Assembly: GCA_002348185.1 (NCBI GenBank)
Contig: DDYW01000089.1
Span: 1 to 29,357, forward strand
DNA length: 29,357 bases
DNA from: Candidatus Hydrogenedentes bacterium UBA2224
GTDB taxonomy: Bacteria; Hydrogenedentota; Hydrogenedentia; Hydrogenedentales; SLHB01
Reading direction: 5' to 3'
Position 1 is the stretch's first letter. Every line of letters begins with the position of its first letter. A program made the translations under genes and the position numbers. The notes under the pieces are model-generated. The model saw nothing but the letters and a program-made list of their open reading frames with translations, had not been told where the DNA came from and searched no databases. Shown one piece after another: positions 1 to 11,534 of the stretch.

Positions 1-69
1 CGTGCCCCCCATCATGAATTCGATGTCATCCGGGTGCGCGGCTACGGCAAATGCGACAGGCTTGGACAT
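1..69 (-). CDS. PIG-L/LmbE family deacetylase, N-terminal fragment (cut by window edge)
   Basis: Only the first 23 codons are inside the window, reading leftwards from an ATG at 69. They contain AHPDD, the metal-binding and catalytic motif that opens the PIG-L (LmbE-like) N-acetyl-sugar deacetylase fold. An AGAGGAAA ribosome-binding sequence lies just upstream of the ATG. Unlike the larger neighbour that ends at 136, this protein has no signal peptide before the motif, so it is probably cytoplasmic and of ordinary size. It follows its PIG-L neighbour by 66 bp on the same strand, so the two probably share a transcript. The substrate cannot be judged from this fragment. Confidence 0.8.
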   Translation of the reverse strand, partial: MSKPVAFAVAAHPDDIEFMMGGT

Positions 70-135
70 AAACGTTTCCTCTCTTCGTTGTGCGGGTTCA
101 GGGCCTTTCAGTATGCCGTACCCCCCGTTCGAAAA

Positions 136-2484
136 TCACTTCCCCAGCGCGAGCATATTGGCGAACAGACGCAAGGCCCCGGGATGGGCCTCGCGGAGCT
201 GCCGGTACCAGACCAGCGCCGTGTACAGGTAGGTTCCCTCGCCGAACTCGCAGATCAAGCAGCTTCCGGGCGGAATGTCTTCGCCCGGATCGCTGGTGCG
301 CACGAGGGGCGTGTAGTGTTCGTCCCAGGCGTCGGGGATATACAGCCCGCGCTCCTGGATCCAGCCCAGCCAGTCTTCCGGCGCAATCGCGTTGGGTGTG
401 GTGAACAGCGGGTGGTCCGGCACAAGCAGGTCGACCGGCGCGGCTTCGACGCCCACGCGGTTGCGCGATACCTGGATGGGATACGGCGCGTATTCGGGCT
501 TCCATTCGTAGGTCTTCTGGTACATGACGAGCGCCGTGCCGCCCTGCCGGACGTAGTCCAGCAGCGCCGGGTTGTTCGCGACCAGATCCGCGCGCGCGTG
601 ATAGGCGCGGATGTCGACAATCACCACAGTGAACGGCCGGAGGCGCTCGGCCGTGATCTCGCCGGGCGCGATGGCCTCGTGCGGCACACGCAAGCGGGCC
701 AGGGTGTCCATGACGGCGGTGTCGTAGGTGGTGATCACGCCCACCGTGACGCCTTCCGGAACCGTGGCCCGCACGAGCTGGCCCCGGCCGTGGAACACGT
801 ACTCGAATCCCTCGAGCATCGCCGTGACAAAGACCTCGCGCTCGCCTATGTCCGCGTGCAGTTCCAGCGGGAGCTCGATTTCCTTCACCTCGCCCTCCGC
901 GGCGAATTCCACGGGGATGACCCGCTTCTCAAACTCGCCGGAGGCTTTGAACGCCGACGACGGCGACAGAACCACCCGGACCTGGAAGGGCCCGGGGACA
1001 TGGTTGGTCACCCGCATCCGGAATGGCAGCGCGGCGTCCTGCCCCACGAACGCCAGGAACGGCTCGCCGGGAAAATCGATGGTGACCGGCGGGGCGATAT
1101 CAAAACGCACCGGCGCCCGCAGGGTCAGCGCCTGCCCGCCGCAGCTTACCCGGGCCACGGCTTCCAGTTGCGGCGCCAGAAACGTCTCATCAAACAGGTG
1201 TTCCGCGTGCGGCACGGTCACCGGCTGCCCCCCGGGCACGGCGAACGGGAGCGTCGCGGCGGCCCTTCCGTCCGCGAACGCGGCGGTGGCCGGCTGGTAG
1301 ACCTGCGCGGCCATCCACGCGAGGGGCGTGAGGACGCATTCGGCGCTCTGGCCGTCCGGCGCGCCGGCATCTTGCAGCGTCACCACCACCTGGCCCTCCT
1401 GGCCAGGCACCAGTTCGGCGTCGCTCAGGGCGGCCTCAAGGGTGAGTTCCATGGCGAGTGCGGCGGCGTGGGTCGCCCGCCGCAGCCGGCGTTCCGCGAG
1501 CGGGGTGTCCGCGGGGATGGTCGCGGCCGCCGCGAGCAGACGCGGTTTGAGTTCGTCGCGCGCGCCCGTGTCCAGCGCGAGCGTCCGATCCTCGGGCGTC
1601 ACGCGGTCCGGGATGCCCGCAAACAGCGCGGCGCCGTCCGGCGGGGGAACCGCGCCGGGAGCGGCCTCGAGCGCGGGGGCCGTTTTGATCGGTACATACC
1701 ACGCGGTCACTTCGCCCGAACGCAGCCGATCGATGAAGAACTGCATGCCCTGCGACGTGTGCCGCTCGAGCGCGCGGGCCGCGATCTCGGCATACGAAAC
1801 CCCTTCGGCAGGGTCTGTCTGGTTGATGTCTACTTCGACGGCGCCGGGGGTCTCGGGTTTTTCCCACGCCCGGACATAGAGGATCCTCGCTTGCCAGGGC
1901 TCGAGGCCGTCTCCGGCGAGTTCCGGAAATGCGTTGGGATCGGCCGCGGCGTCGAAGGCGTCCAGGATCGCCGCGCCGAGCGCCTGGTGGTGACCGTGGC
2001 CGGTTTCGGCGTCATGATGCGTGATGATCACGTCCGGACGAATCTCGCGGATGGCGCGGACGAGGCGCCGGACCGTTTCTTCGCGGCCCCAGTGTTCGAA
2101 GGTCTCTTCGCGGGTCTTTGAATAGCCGAACTCGGGGAGATTGAGAAACGAGACCTGCGCGCCGGTGACGCTTGCCGCAGCCCGTTGTTCGAAGGTGCGC
2201 AGGACCCCCAGTTCGTTGTACAATTCCGGCCCGGTCTCGTTCTGGCCGCCTTCGCCCCGCGTGCCGATCACCGCGTACGTCGCGATGCCGAACTGTTTGC
2301 GGTAGAGGGCCAGCGTGGCGCCGTCCTCGTCGTCCGGATGCGCCGCCAGGCACATCAGCCGCAGGTCGGTGCCGAGGTCGCGCAGGGCCTGCCGGAACGC
2401 GCCGTCGCGGTTGTCCTGGGCCGTACTGGCCCCCGCGAACAGGACCAGGAGCAGAAACAAGAACGCGCCGCTTGCTTTTTTCAT
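136..2484 (-). CDS. Large exported PIG-L family deacetylase with C-terminal ThuA/GATase-like domain
   Basis: This 782-residue protein begins with a Sec signal peptide: two lysines, a hydrophobic stretch and an Ala-rich cleavage site near residue 22. The mature part opens with a PIG-L domain: AHPDDE at 48-53, GEGGQNE near 78, and a second metal-binding cluster GHGHHQ near 162-167. Family members are zinc-dependent deacetylases of N-acetylglucosamine-type groups. Residues of about 300-560 look like beta-sandwich regions. The last 230 or so residues look like a ThuA or class I glutamine amidotransferase-like fold (VGVITTYDTAVMDTL, then an aromatic-rich end). PIG-L proteins of this size are known from polysaccharide-degrading bacteria. 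Periplasmic or surface deacetylation of a glycan is inferred; the substrate is unknown. A second PIG-L gene starts 66 bp downstream. Confidence 0.88.
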   Translation of the reverse strand: MKKASGAFLFLLLVLFAGASTAQDNRDGAFRQALRDLGTDLRLMCLAAHPDDEDGATLALYRKQFGIATYAVIGTRGEGGQNETGPELYNELGVLRTFEQRAAASVTGAQVSFLNLPEFGYSKTREETFEHWGREETVRRLVRAIREIRPDVIITHHDAETGHGHHQALGAAILDAFDAAADPNAFPELAGDGLEPWQARILYVRAWEKPETPGAVEVDINQTDPAEGVSYAEIAARALERHTSQGMQFFIDRLRSGEVTAWYVPIKTAPALEAAPGAVPPPDGAALFAGIPDRVTPEDRTLALDTGARDELKPRLLAAAATIPADTPLAERRLRRATHAAALAMELTLEAALSDAELVPGQEGQVVVTLQDAGAPDGQSAECVLTPLAWMAAQVYQPATAAFADGRAAATLPFAVPGGQPVTVPHAEHLFDETFLAPQLEAVARVSCGGQALTLRAPVRFDIAPPVTIDFPGEPFLAFVGQDAALPFRMRVTNHVPGPFQVRVVLSPSSAFKASGEFEKRVIPVEFAAEGEVKEIELPLELHADIGEREVFVTAMLEGFEYVFHGRGQLVRATVPEGVTVGVITTYDTAVMDTLARLRVPHEAIAPGEITAERLRPFTVVIVDIRAYHARADLVANNPALLDYVRQGGTALVMYQKTYEWKPEYAPYPIQVSRNRVGVEAAPVDLLVPDHPLFTTPNAIAPEDWLGWIQERGLYIPDAWDEHYTPLVRTSDPGEDIPPGSCLICEFGEGTYLYTALVWYRQLREAHPGALRLFANMLALGK

Positions 2485-2525
2485 GACATGTACCGTACCT
2501 TCCTTGCACTTGAGAGGACTATAGA

Positions 2526-3251
2526 ATGATTTTCACCCAAAAGCCCTGTGAATTTCCACACCTCCGCCAGGCGTCCCGGGACGCCGGATGGTCGCGCCTG
2601 TACCGCGCCGCCACGCCGGATTTCGGGGAGATGCCCCGGTGCACCGGGCGGGCGGGGGTGCGTACGGCGGCGTTTCGCTGGTTTCTTGCCCTGGTGCTGC
2701 CCGCGGCAGTTGCCGGATGCGCGCACCTCAACGGCAACCTGCAGACCGTCGAGCCCGGCGCCTATTACCGCTCCGGCCAGATGGACGCCACCACGCTCGA
2801 CATCACGATTCGCCGGCACGGGATCAAGACCGTCGTGAACCTCCGGGGCGAGTCTCCTCACGAATCGTGGTACCGCGACGAACGGGCCTTGTGCATCAGC
2901 CGCGGGGTCGCCCACCACGATCTCGACTGGACCATGAGCCGCCCGCCCGATCCCGAATCGTTGCAGGCTTTTGCGAGCCTGGTGCGCGACGCGGAGAAAC
3001 CCCTTCTCGTGCACTGCCAGGGCGGAGTACACCGGGCCGCCGTCGCCGCGGCCTGTTACCGGCTCCTGCAGGGCGAGGCCGTCGAGGAGGTGCGCGGTGA
3101 ACTGGGCTTCTTCTTTAATGACGCCCCCATCGGACAACTGCTCGACCTCTACCAGAGCAGCGTCGACCCCTTTGACCGCTGGCTGGCCCGGGACTACCCC
3201 CTCCAATACCACACCCTGGGTCTCGAGCGCCCGGAACCGGACGCCGACTAG
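2526..3251 (+). CDS. Probable lipoprotein, dual-specificity/tyrosine phosphatase-like
   Basis: The protein carries the cysteine-phosphatase signature HCQGGVHR (CX5R, Cys164 in the long form) and an upstream FRGE/LRGE-like segment typical of dual-specificity phosphatases, including the plant/fungal SIW14-like and bacterial DSP families. Before the domain is a lipoprotein-like signal, FLALVLPAAVAGC, suggesting export and lipid attachment. Three starts are possible. ATG 2526 has GAGAGG 8 nt upstream but gives an unusually long N-terminus. ATG 2631 lacks a spaced ribosome-binding site. GTG 2658 gives a nearly ideal 21-residue lipoprotein signal. The longest is listed; the mature protein is the same. 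The gene diverges from the PIG-L gene and converges with mfd with a 5-bp gap. The physiological substrate (phosphoprotein, inositol phosphate or other) is unknown. Confidence 0.8.
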   Translation: MIFTQKPCEFPHLRQASRDAGWSRLYRAATPDFGEMPRCTGRAGVRTAAFRWFLALVLPAAVAGCAHLNGNLQTVEPGAYYRSGQMDATTLDITIRRHGIKTVVNLRGESPHESWYRDERALCISRGVAHHDLDWTMSRPPDPESLQAFASLVRDAEKPLLVHCQGGVHRAAVAAACYRLLQGEAVEEVRGELGFFFNDAPIGQLLDLYQSSVDPFDRWLARDYPLQYHTLGLERPEPDAD

Positions 3252-3256
3252 CCCCA

Positions 3257-6520
<3,264 letters not shown>

Positions 6521-6573
6521 GGTTCAAGCGATGCCGCGACCGTCCGGGCGGTTCGCGGGTAAGGCAAACACAA

Positions 6574-6601
6574 CGGGCGAGCCGCAGGCGCGGCCCGCCC
6601 G
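6574..6601 (-). terminator. Terminator-like hairpin after rpsD
   Basis: The transcript of the minus strand would form a 12-bp GC-rich stem (one G-U pair) with a 4-nt loop (arms 6590-6601 and 6574-6585), followed by TTGTGTTTG. The U-tract is interrupted, so termination may be partial and leave some readthrough into mfd. Confidence 0.5.
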
Positions 6602-6620
6602 GAAAACACACCACAACGAC

Positions 6621-7229
6621 TTAGCGCGAGTAGAAGCCGATGATCCCGGCGGTATCCGGCTTGAACGGGATGGTCTCAATGTTCGGCGCGGCAATCATCT
6701 TGCCCTCGAACGAATCGGCGGCCCGATCGAGGTACTCGGGAATGGCCGCGGGCGGATTGGCCGCCCCCTCCGCGAGCGCGGGGACCTTGCGGCTCTTTTC
6801 CTTCACGCTGACGGTCATGCCGGGCTTTACCTGGAACCCGGGCATATTGCACTTCTGGCCGTCCACGAGAATGTGGCCGTGGCTGACAATCTGGCGGGCC
6901 TGGTGCATGGTCCGGGCGAATCCGAGGCGGTACACCACCGCGTCCAGACGAGATTCAAGAAGCAACAGCAGGTTGCTGCCCGTGACGCCGCCCATGCGCT
7001 GGGCCTCGGCGAACGTGCGCCGCATCTGTTTCTCGAGCAGCCCGTAATGGGTCTGGATCCGCTGCTTGTCCAACAATTGCTGTCCGTATACCGTGGCCTT
7101 GCGCCGCAAGGTCGGGCCGTGCTGGCCCGGCGCATAGGGGCGTTTGATCGCGGGGCATTTCGGATCGCCCCACACGCAAGATCCCAACCGACGACACAGC
7201 TTGTGTTTTGGTCCCGTGTACCTGCCCAT
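6621..7229 (-). CDS. rpsD: 30S ribosomal protein S4
   Basis: S4 is a primary 16S rRNA-binding protein that nucleates assembly of the 30S subunit. The 202-residue length and the opening MGRYTGPKHKLCRRLG are typical. The S4 RNA-binding domain follows at about 90-155, with SRLDAVVYRLGFA and HGHILVDG. The N-terminus holds His9, Cys12, Cys18 and Cys25. This resembles the zinc-binding (C+) form of S4 but with His in the first position and altered spacing, so metal binding is uncertain. AGAAGGA sits upstream of the ATG. The gene stands alone, away from the usual S13-S11-S4-rpoA cluster, and has its own structured leader. It precedes mfd on the same strand. Confidence 0.97.
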   Translation of the reverse strand: MGRYTGPKHKLCRRLGSCVWGDPKCPAIKRPYAPGQHGPTLRRKATVYGQQLLDKQRIQTHYGLLEKQMRRTFAEAQRMGGVTGSNLLLLLESRLDAVVYRLGFARTMHQARQIVSHGHILVDGQKCNMPGFQVKPGMTVSVKEKSRKVPALAEGAANPPAAIPEYLDRAADSFEGKMIAAPNIETIPFKPDTAGIIGFYSR

Positions 7230-7282
7230 GATTGTCCTTCTCGGTTTAGCCCTTCGTTACCCGCGTTTCCGTAAAAATACAC

Positions 7283-7318
7283 CCGCCTCCATGCCGGGTA
7301 AAAGCATGGAACAGGCGG
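7283..7318 (-). promoter_or_regulatory. Hairpin in rpsD 5' leader (possible S4 autoregulatory site)
   Basis: On the minus strand CCGCCT-GTT-CCATGC pairs with GCATGGAGGCGG: a perfect 12-bp stem interrupted by a 3-nt bulge on one side, with a 9-nt loop. It lies 53 nt before the rpsD start. In bacteria studied, S4 represses its own translation through a structured leader; that this hairpin does so is inference from position and form. Confidence 0.4.
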
Positions 7319-7373
7319 CACTCTCCCGTTGAGTAGAACTCGGTATTTCGAGCTATTGCGCAGAAAGCACAGT

Positions 7374-7403
7374 AGCTTAGCGCATTTTCGCGGCCCAAGT
7401 CAA
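7374..7403 (-). promoter_or_regulatory. Candidate sigma-70 promoter for rpsD
   Basis: On the minus strand TTGACT (7403-7398) is followed after 18 bp by TAAGCT (7379-7374). The -35 matches consensus at five of six positions; the -10 is weak. It would give a leader of about 140 nt that includes the hairpin at 7283-7318. Confidence 0.35.
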
Positions 7404-7533
7404 GCAGGGGGCCGCACATTCGAATACTAAGTGCACGGTCTTTGGCCTTAGCCCTTTCCCGTCGGAGCCGTCCGTCGCTCACCTTGAGCAGCGGCGGACG
7501 GCGACAGCGCTCCGCCGAAGCAGCCGCCGTCCC

Positions 7534-7562
7534 TTGTGTGCGCGAAATCGCTTCCGTATACT
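7534..7562 (+). promoter_or_regulatory. Candidate sigma-70 promoter for trxB
   Basis: TTGTGT (7534-7539), a 17-bp spacer and TATACT (7557-7562). The -10 matches consensus at five of six positions. Predicted transcription start is near 7569, giving a leader of about 54 nt. Confidence 0.45.
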
Positions 7563-7622
7563 GCGTTTCGACGCGAATACGGATCGTTCATTCACCCCTG
7601 ACCACATCAATGGAGCCAATGC

Positions 7623-8570
7623 ATGGAAAAGGTCGTCATCATCGGATCGGGTCCGGCGGCGTATACGGCGGCGCTCTACACGGGGCGCGCGAATCTCGCG
7701 CCGCTCGTGTTTGAAGGAGAGCTCAGCAAGGACATTCTGCCCGGCGGGCAGCTCATGACCACGACCGAGGTCGAGAATTTTCCCGGATTCCCCGAGGGCG
7801 TGACCGGGCCCGAAATGATGGAGCTGTTCAAGAAACAGGCCGAACGATTCGGCGCGAAGATGCTTCCCAGGACGGTCACGGCGGTGGATTTCTCCCGGAC
7901 GCCGTTTACGGTCGCCTCGGGCCATGAAACCTGGCAGTCCGAGAGCGTGATCATCGCCACGGGCGCCACCGCAAAGTATCTCGGCCTGGAATCCGAAGAG
8001 CGTTTCATGAACCGGGGCGTCTCCGCCTGCGCAACGTGCGATGGCGCGCTCCCCCGTTTCCGGGGCAAACCCGTCGTGGTCGTGGGCGGGGGGGACTCGG
8101 CCATGGAGGAGTCTCTGTTCCTCACCAACTTCGCCAGCCGCGTTCATGTCATCCACCGGCGCGACAAGCTCCGCGCCAGCAAGATCATGGGCGACCGCGC
8201 CATGGCCCACGAGAAGATCATCATCGAGTGGAACAGCGTGGTCGAGGAAGTCCTGGGCGACGACGCCAGCGGCGTTACGGGCGTGCGCATCCAGGACGTG
8301 CATTCGGGTGCGGTTCGCGAACTCGAGGCCGCAGGCTATTTCTCCGCCATCGGCCACAAACCCAACACGGAACTGTTCCGGGGCGTCCTCGATATGGATG
8401 AGGTGGGCTATCTCCGCGTCGAGCCGGGCGCCTCCAGGACCAACATCGAGGGCGTGTTCGCCGCGGGCGATGTGGCCGACCCCGTGTACCGGCAGGCGAT
8501 TACCGCCGCCGGTTCCGGCTGCAAAGCGGCCCTCGACTGCAGCCGCTGGCTCGAGGCGCAACACGGCTGA
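7623..8570 (+). CDS. trxB: Thioredoxin reductase (NADPH)
   Basis: This flavoenzyme transfers electrons from NADPH through FAD to thioredoxin in the cytoplasm. The 315-residue length is normal. The N-terminus has the FAD-binding motif GSGPAAYTAA, followed by the conserved GGQL and ENFPGFP segments. The redox-active CATC pair is at Cys136 and Cys139. The NADPH-binding GGGDSAMEE follows at about 155, with the HRRDKLRA phosphate-binding stretch, and the C-terminal FAD motif is GVFAAGDVAD. A GGAG ribosome-binding sequence lies upstream of the ATG. An exported glycosidase-like gene follows 123 bp downstream on the same strand but is not functionally related. Confidence 0.96.
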   Translation: MEKVVIIGSGPAAYTAALYTGRANLAPLVFEGELSKDILPGGQLMTTTEVENFPGFPEGVTGPEMMELFKKQAERFGAKMLPRTVTAVDFSRTPFTVASGHETWQSESVIIATGATAKYLGLESEERFMNRGVSACATCDGALPRFRGKPVVVVGGGDSAMEESLFLTNFASRVHVIHRRDKLRASKIMGDRAMAHEKIIIEWNSVVEEVLGDDASGVTGVRIQDVHSGAVRELEAAGYFSAIGHKPNTELFRGVLDMDEVGYLRVEPGASRTNIEGVFAAGDVADPVYRQAITAAGSGCKAALDCSRWLEAQHG

Positions 8571-8585
8571 GCGTGCCGCGCGGCA

Positions 8586-8614
8586 TTGACACGCGCCGCG
8601 CCGTTGGGTCACCA
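8586..8614 (+). promoter_or_regulatory. Possible promoter for the exported glycosidase-like gene
   Basis: A perfect TTGACA (8586-8591) lies in the trxB-downstream gap. The corresponding -10 region, about 17-18 bp on (TCACCAT), is a poor match. This is weak support for a separate promoter. Confidence 0.25.
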
Positions 8615-8693
8615 TGCCTGTGGAGCCGTGGCGCCGGCGATCGCTATCCGGAACACCGGTGTCCGTTTCACGGCCAGAAAGAGGGGGTCTCTT

Positions 8694-10205
8694 ATGAACC
8701 GCGCTGTTGCCTTCACGTTGTCTGGACTGTTCATGGCCGCCTGCGCCGCGATGGCGCAGGACGCGGAACCCGTCGCCATCGGTTCGCGGCTGGAACCGCT
8801 GGTCGACACCCATCTCATCGCGACCCTGTCGGGCGGCGCGGCGTTCCGCATGCACCCGCCCGTTCCGCGCGAGATCGTGCTCGATCACAACGAACCCTGG
8901 GAAGGCAGCGGCACCGGATACCACACGGTGTTCCAGGACGGACCGCTCTACCGCATGTATTACAAGACCTGGCATCTGGACCCGCAGGCGGGCGGTCTCA
9001 AGACGCCGCACCCGACGTTTGCGGGCTATGCCCACAGCACCGATGGCATCCACTGGGCAAAACCGCGGCTCGGCCTCTTCGAATACGAGGGGTCCAAAGA
9101 CAACAACATCGTGTGGGTGGGCAAGGGGTCGCACGATTTCACCCCCTTCAAGGACACCCGGCCCGGATGCCCTCCCGAAGAACAGTACAAGGCCGTGGGG
9201 TGGGGCGAGGAGCCGTCGGGGCTCTATGCGTTCACGTCGGCCGATGGCATCCACTGGACCTTTCTGCAGGACGCGCCGATCATGGCCGGCTACGCGTTCG
9301 ACACGCAGAACCTCGCGTTCTGGGACAGCGTTCGCAACGAGTACCGCGCCTACATTCGCGATTTCAGCCAGCAGAACTACCAGGGGGTCCGGGGCATTCG
9401 CACCGCCACGTCGCAGGACTTCCGCACCTGGACCGAGGCTCAGTGGCTGGAATACGCCGACTCCCCCGTCGAGCAGTTGTACACCAACCAGGTCCAGCCC
9501 TACTACCGCGCCCCTCATCTCTTCGTCGGCTTCCCGACCCGCTACGTGGAGCGGGGCTGGTCGCCGTCAATGGAGGCGCTGCCGAATCCTGAGCATCGCC
9601 GCCTGCGCTCCAGCGCGAGTGACCGGTACGGCATGGCCATCAGCGAAACGCTGTTCATGACCAGCCGCGACGGACTCCACTTCAACCGCTGGAACGAAGC
9701 CTTTCTGCCGCCGGGCATCGAGCGCGACGACAACTGGGCCTACGGCGACAATTACCTCGCCTGGCAACTTGTGGAAACCGAATCCTGCATGGACGGCGCG
9801 CCCCGGGAGCTGTCCCTCTATGCCACCGAAAGTTACTGGACCGGCAACTCCAGCAAGCTGCGCCGTTATACGCTGCGCATCGATGGGTTCGTCTCCATCA
9901 ACGCCCCCTTGAGCGGCGGTGAAATCCTCACTAAACCGCTGGTGTTTGAGGGGAACGAGCTGGTCCTCAATTTCGCCACCTCCGCCGCGGGCGGCATTCG
10001 CGTGGAAGTGCAGTTCCCGGACGGCCAGCCTCTTCCCGGATTGGCGCTGGACGACTGCCACGAGGTTTTTGGCGACGCCCTCGCCCGGCCGGTCGTGTGG
10101 AAGGAAGCGGCGATTGGCCCGTGTGCCGGGCAGCCCGTACGCCTCCGCTTTGTCTTGCGCGACGCGCACCTCTACGCGCTGCAGTTCCGCGCGAACGAAG
10201 GATGA
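8694..10205 (+). CDS. Exported glycosyl hydrolase-like beta-propeller protein (GH32/GH43-type)
   Basis: The 503-residue protein starts with a Sec signal peptide ending AMAQ (about residue 22). The body repeats a motif typical of five-bladed-propeller glycosidases and related proteins: HSTDGIHWAKP, FTSADGIHWTF, TSQDFRTWTEA and TSRDGLHFNRW, roughly one per blade. Tyr- and Trp-rich strands lie between them, and a C-terminal beta-sandwich-like region covers about the last 130 residues. The ATG at 8694 was chosen because GAGGGGG precedes it and it opens the signal peptide; an ATG at 8586 would add 36 unlikely residues. I cannot place the catalytic acidic triad of GH32/43/68 with confidence, so activity and sugar specificity are unknown. 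It converges with the aminotransferase with a 12-bp gap. Confidence 0.75.
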   Translation: MNRAVAFTLSGLFMAACAAMAQDAEPVAIGSRLEPLVDTHLIATLSGGAAFRMHPPVPREIVLDHNEPWEGSGTGYHTVFQDGPLYRMYYKTWHLDPQAGGLKTPHPTFAGYAHSTDGIHWAKPRLGLFEYEGSKDNNIVWVGKGSHDFTPFKDTRPGCPPEEQYKAVGWGEEPSGLYAFTSADGIHWTFLQDAPIMAGYAFDTQNLAFWDSVRNEYRAYIRDFSQQNYQGVRGIRTATSQDFRTWTEAQWLEYADSPVEQLYTNQVQPYYRAPHLFVGFPTRYVERGWSPSMEALPNPEHRRLRSSASDRYGMAISETLFMTSRDGLHFNRWNEAFLPPGIERDDNWAYGDNYLAWQLVETESCMDGAPRELSLYATESYWTGNSSKLRRYTLRIDGFVSINAPLSGGEILTKPLVFEGNELVLNFATSAAGGIRVEVQFPDGQPLPGLALDDCHEVFGDALARPVVWKEAAIGPCAGQPVRLRFVLRDAHLYALQFRANEG

Positions 10206-10217
10206 CGCGGACGGCGG

Positions 10218-11501
10218 TCAGATCCGCGCCCAGGCCGTGTCGATCAGGGCGAACGCTTCGTCGATCTCGCGGTCGGAGATGACGAGGGGCGGACTGACGC
10301 GCAGCACCTTCTTCGCCAGCGGCCCAAGGAAATGCACGCCGGCGCCGCCCGTGCCGTAATACGCCTCGAGCACGCAGCGGTTGGCCACCTCGGCGTTCTC
10401 CATCTCGACGCCGTAGACGAGCCCTTCGCCGCGGACATCTTTCACGAAGGGAAATTTGTCGCGCAACGCGTGAAGGCATTCGCTCACGCGCTTCGCGGCG
10501 GCACGGCACCGGTCGACGATCTGTTCTTCCTCGAACACATCGAACACGGCGCACACGGCCGCACAAGCACGGGGATTGCCGCTGAAGGTGTCGGACGCTT
10601 CGCTGTAGTCCATCGCATCAATAAGATCCGCGCGGCCCACGACCGCTGCCGCGGGTTCCCCGTTGCCGATGCCCTTGCCGAGGACGACGAGGTCGGGCTG
10701 TACCCCGTACGTTTCGCAGGCGTACATGTGGCCGGTCCGGCCATGACAGGCTTGCACCTCGTCAAAAATGAACGCGACGCCGTGTTGGTTACACCACGCC
10801 TGAAGCATTTCGTGATACCAGCGGGGCGGATGAAACGACCCGGCCGAGCCGAGATAGGGTTCGGTAATCAGCAGCGAAATCTGGTCGGGGAATTCTCTGG
10901 CCAGCGCGTCGAGTTCGTCCTGGTAGAACTTCCGGGGGCGCTCTTCTTTCATGGGAAACGAGATAAACCGCACGTTGGGGTTGGGGCTTTCGGAGCCGGT
11001 GACGTCTCCCGCGAGTCCCTTCTTGCCGTGGAAGCCGTAGCGCGTGGCCAGCATGATCGGGCGCCCGGGTTGATGGTGCTGTGCGGCCCACATGGCCTTC
11101 TGAATGCCCTCCGAACCGCTCGCGCCCCAGAGAACTTTCTGTGCGTTCGGGTTGCTGACGGCCATGCTGTTCACCAGCCGTTCCGCGGCGAGAACCTCCA
11201 CCTCCGTCACCATGTTGTAGGCGTTGCGCGGCAGGGCCCCGGCGTATTCGCGGTACAGTGCCTCAAACCGGGGATGGTCATGCCCGAGATTGGCCACCAG
11301 CACGCCCGACGTGAAATCCAGGAGTCTCCGGCCGTCAACGGTCCAGAGAGTGCAGCCCTCGGCCTTTTCCACGGTCAGTTGCGACGGTGTGTAGGTGCGC
11401 TGTCCCCTGCCCACCGCGGCGTTCAGCCGCTCGCGGATGGCATTGGCCCTGGGTTCGCCGTCGTGCTGGATCGCCTGGAATGTGCCTGTCTGCGTCGCCA
11501 T
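10218..11501 (-). CDS. Class III PLP-dependent aminotransferase
   Basis: The 427-residue protein belongs to fold-type I, class III (ornithine/GABA/acetylornithine/glutamate-semialdehyde group). Visible landmarks are the phosphate-binding GASGSEGIQKAM near 126-137, the cofactor-binding Asp in FIFDEVQACHGRTG (Asp247), and the Schiff-base lysine in VVLGKGIGNGEP (Lys276). A late SDTFSGNPRACAA matches the conserved T-x-x-GNP segment. Class III enzymes move an amino group from the omega position of an amine or amino acid to a keto acid. Family placement is firm, the substrate is not. It may be transcribed alone from a promoter at 11599-11627 with a hairpin in the leader. An Rrf2-type regulator gene lies upstream on the same strand. 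Confidence 0.9.
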   Translation of the reverse strand: MATQTGTFQAIQHDGEPRANAIRERLNAAVGRGQRTYTPSQLTVEKAEGCTLWTVDGRRLLDFTSGVLVANLGHDHPRFEALYREYAGALPRNAYNMVTEVEVLAAERLVNSMAVSNPNAQKVLWGASGSEGIQKAMWAAQHHQPGRPIMLATRYGFHGKKGLAGDVTGSESPNPNVRFISFPMKEERPRKFYQDELDALAREFPDQISLLITEPYLGSAGSFHPPRWYHEMLQAWCNQHGVAFIFDEVQACHGRTGHMYACETYGVQPDLVVLGKGIGNGEPAAAVVGRADLIDAMDYSEASDTFSGNPRACAAVCAVFDVFEEEQIVDRCRAAAKRVSECLHALRDKFPFVKDVRGEGLVYGVEMENAEVANRCVLEAYYGTGGAGVHFLGPLAKKVLRVSPPLVISDREIDEAFALIDTAWARI

Positions 11502-11534
11502 GATCTCTACACCTTTCCCGTTTGCCGCTGGAAT

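Larger units (their letters stand above)
7230..7622. other. Divergent intergenic region rpsD/trxB
   Basis: This 393-bp gap separates the divergent rpsD and trxB genes. It holds the rpsD leader hairpin, candidate promoters for both genes, and a set of overlapping inverted repeats (7467-7478, 7491-7502, 7525-7532). No coding sequence or RNA gene was recognised. Confidence 0.7.

Noticed and set aside
34..2121. Long plus-strand open frame of about 695 codons opposite the PIG-L gene.
   Set aside because: It is the antisense shadow of a GC-rich gene with clear motifs on the other strand; it has no recognisable domain.
7467..7532. Mutually exclusive inverted repeats that could form an attenuator before trxB.
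   Set aside because: The candidate trxB promoter (7534-7562) lies downstream of them, so they would not be in the trxB transcript. GC-rich sequence also makes such pairings common.
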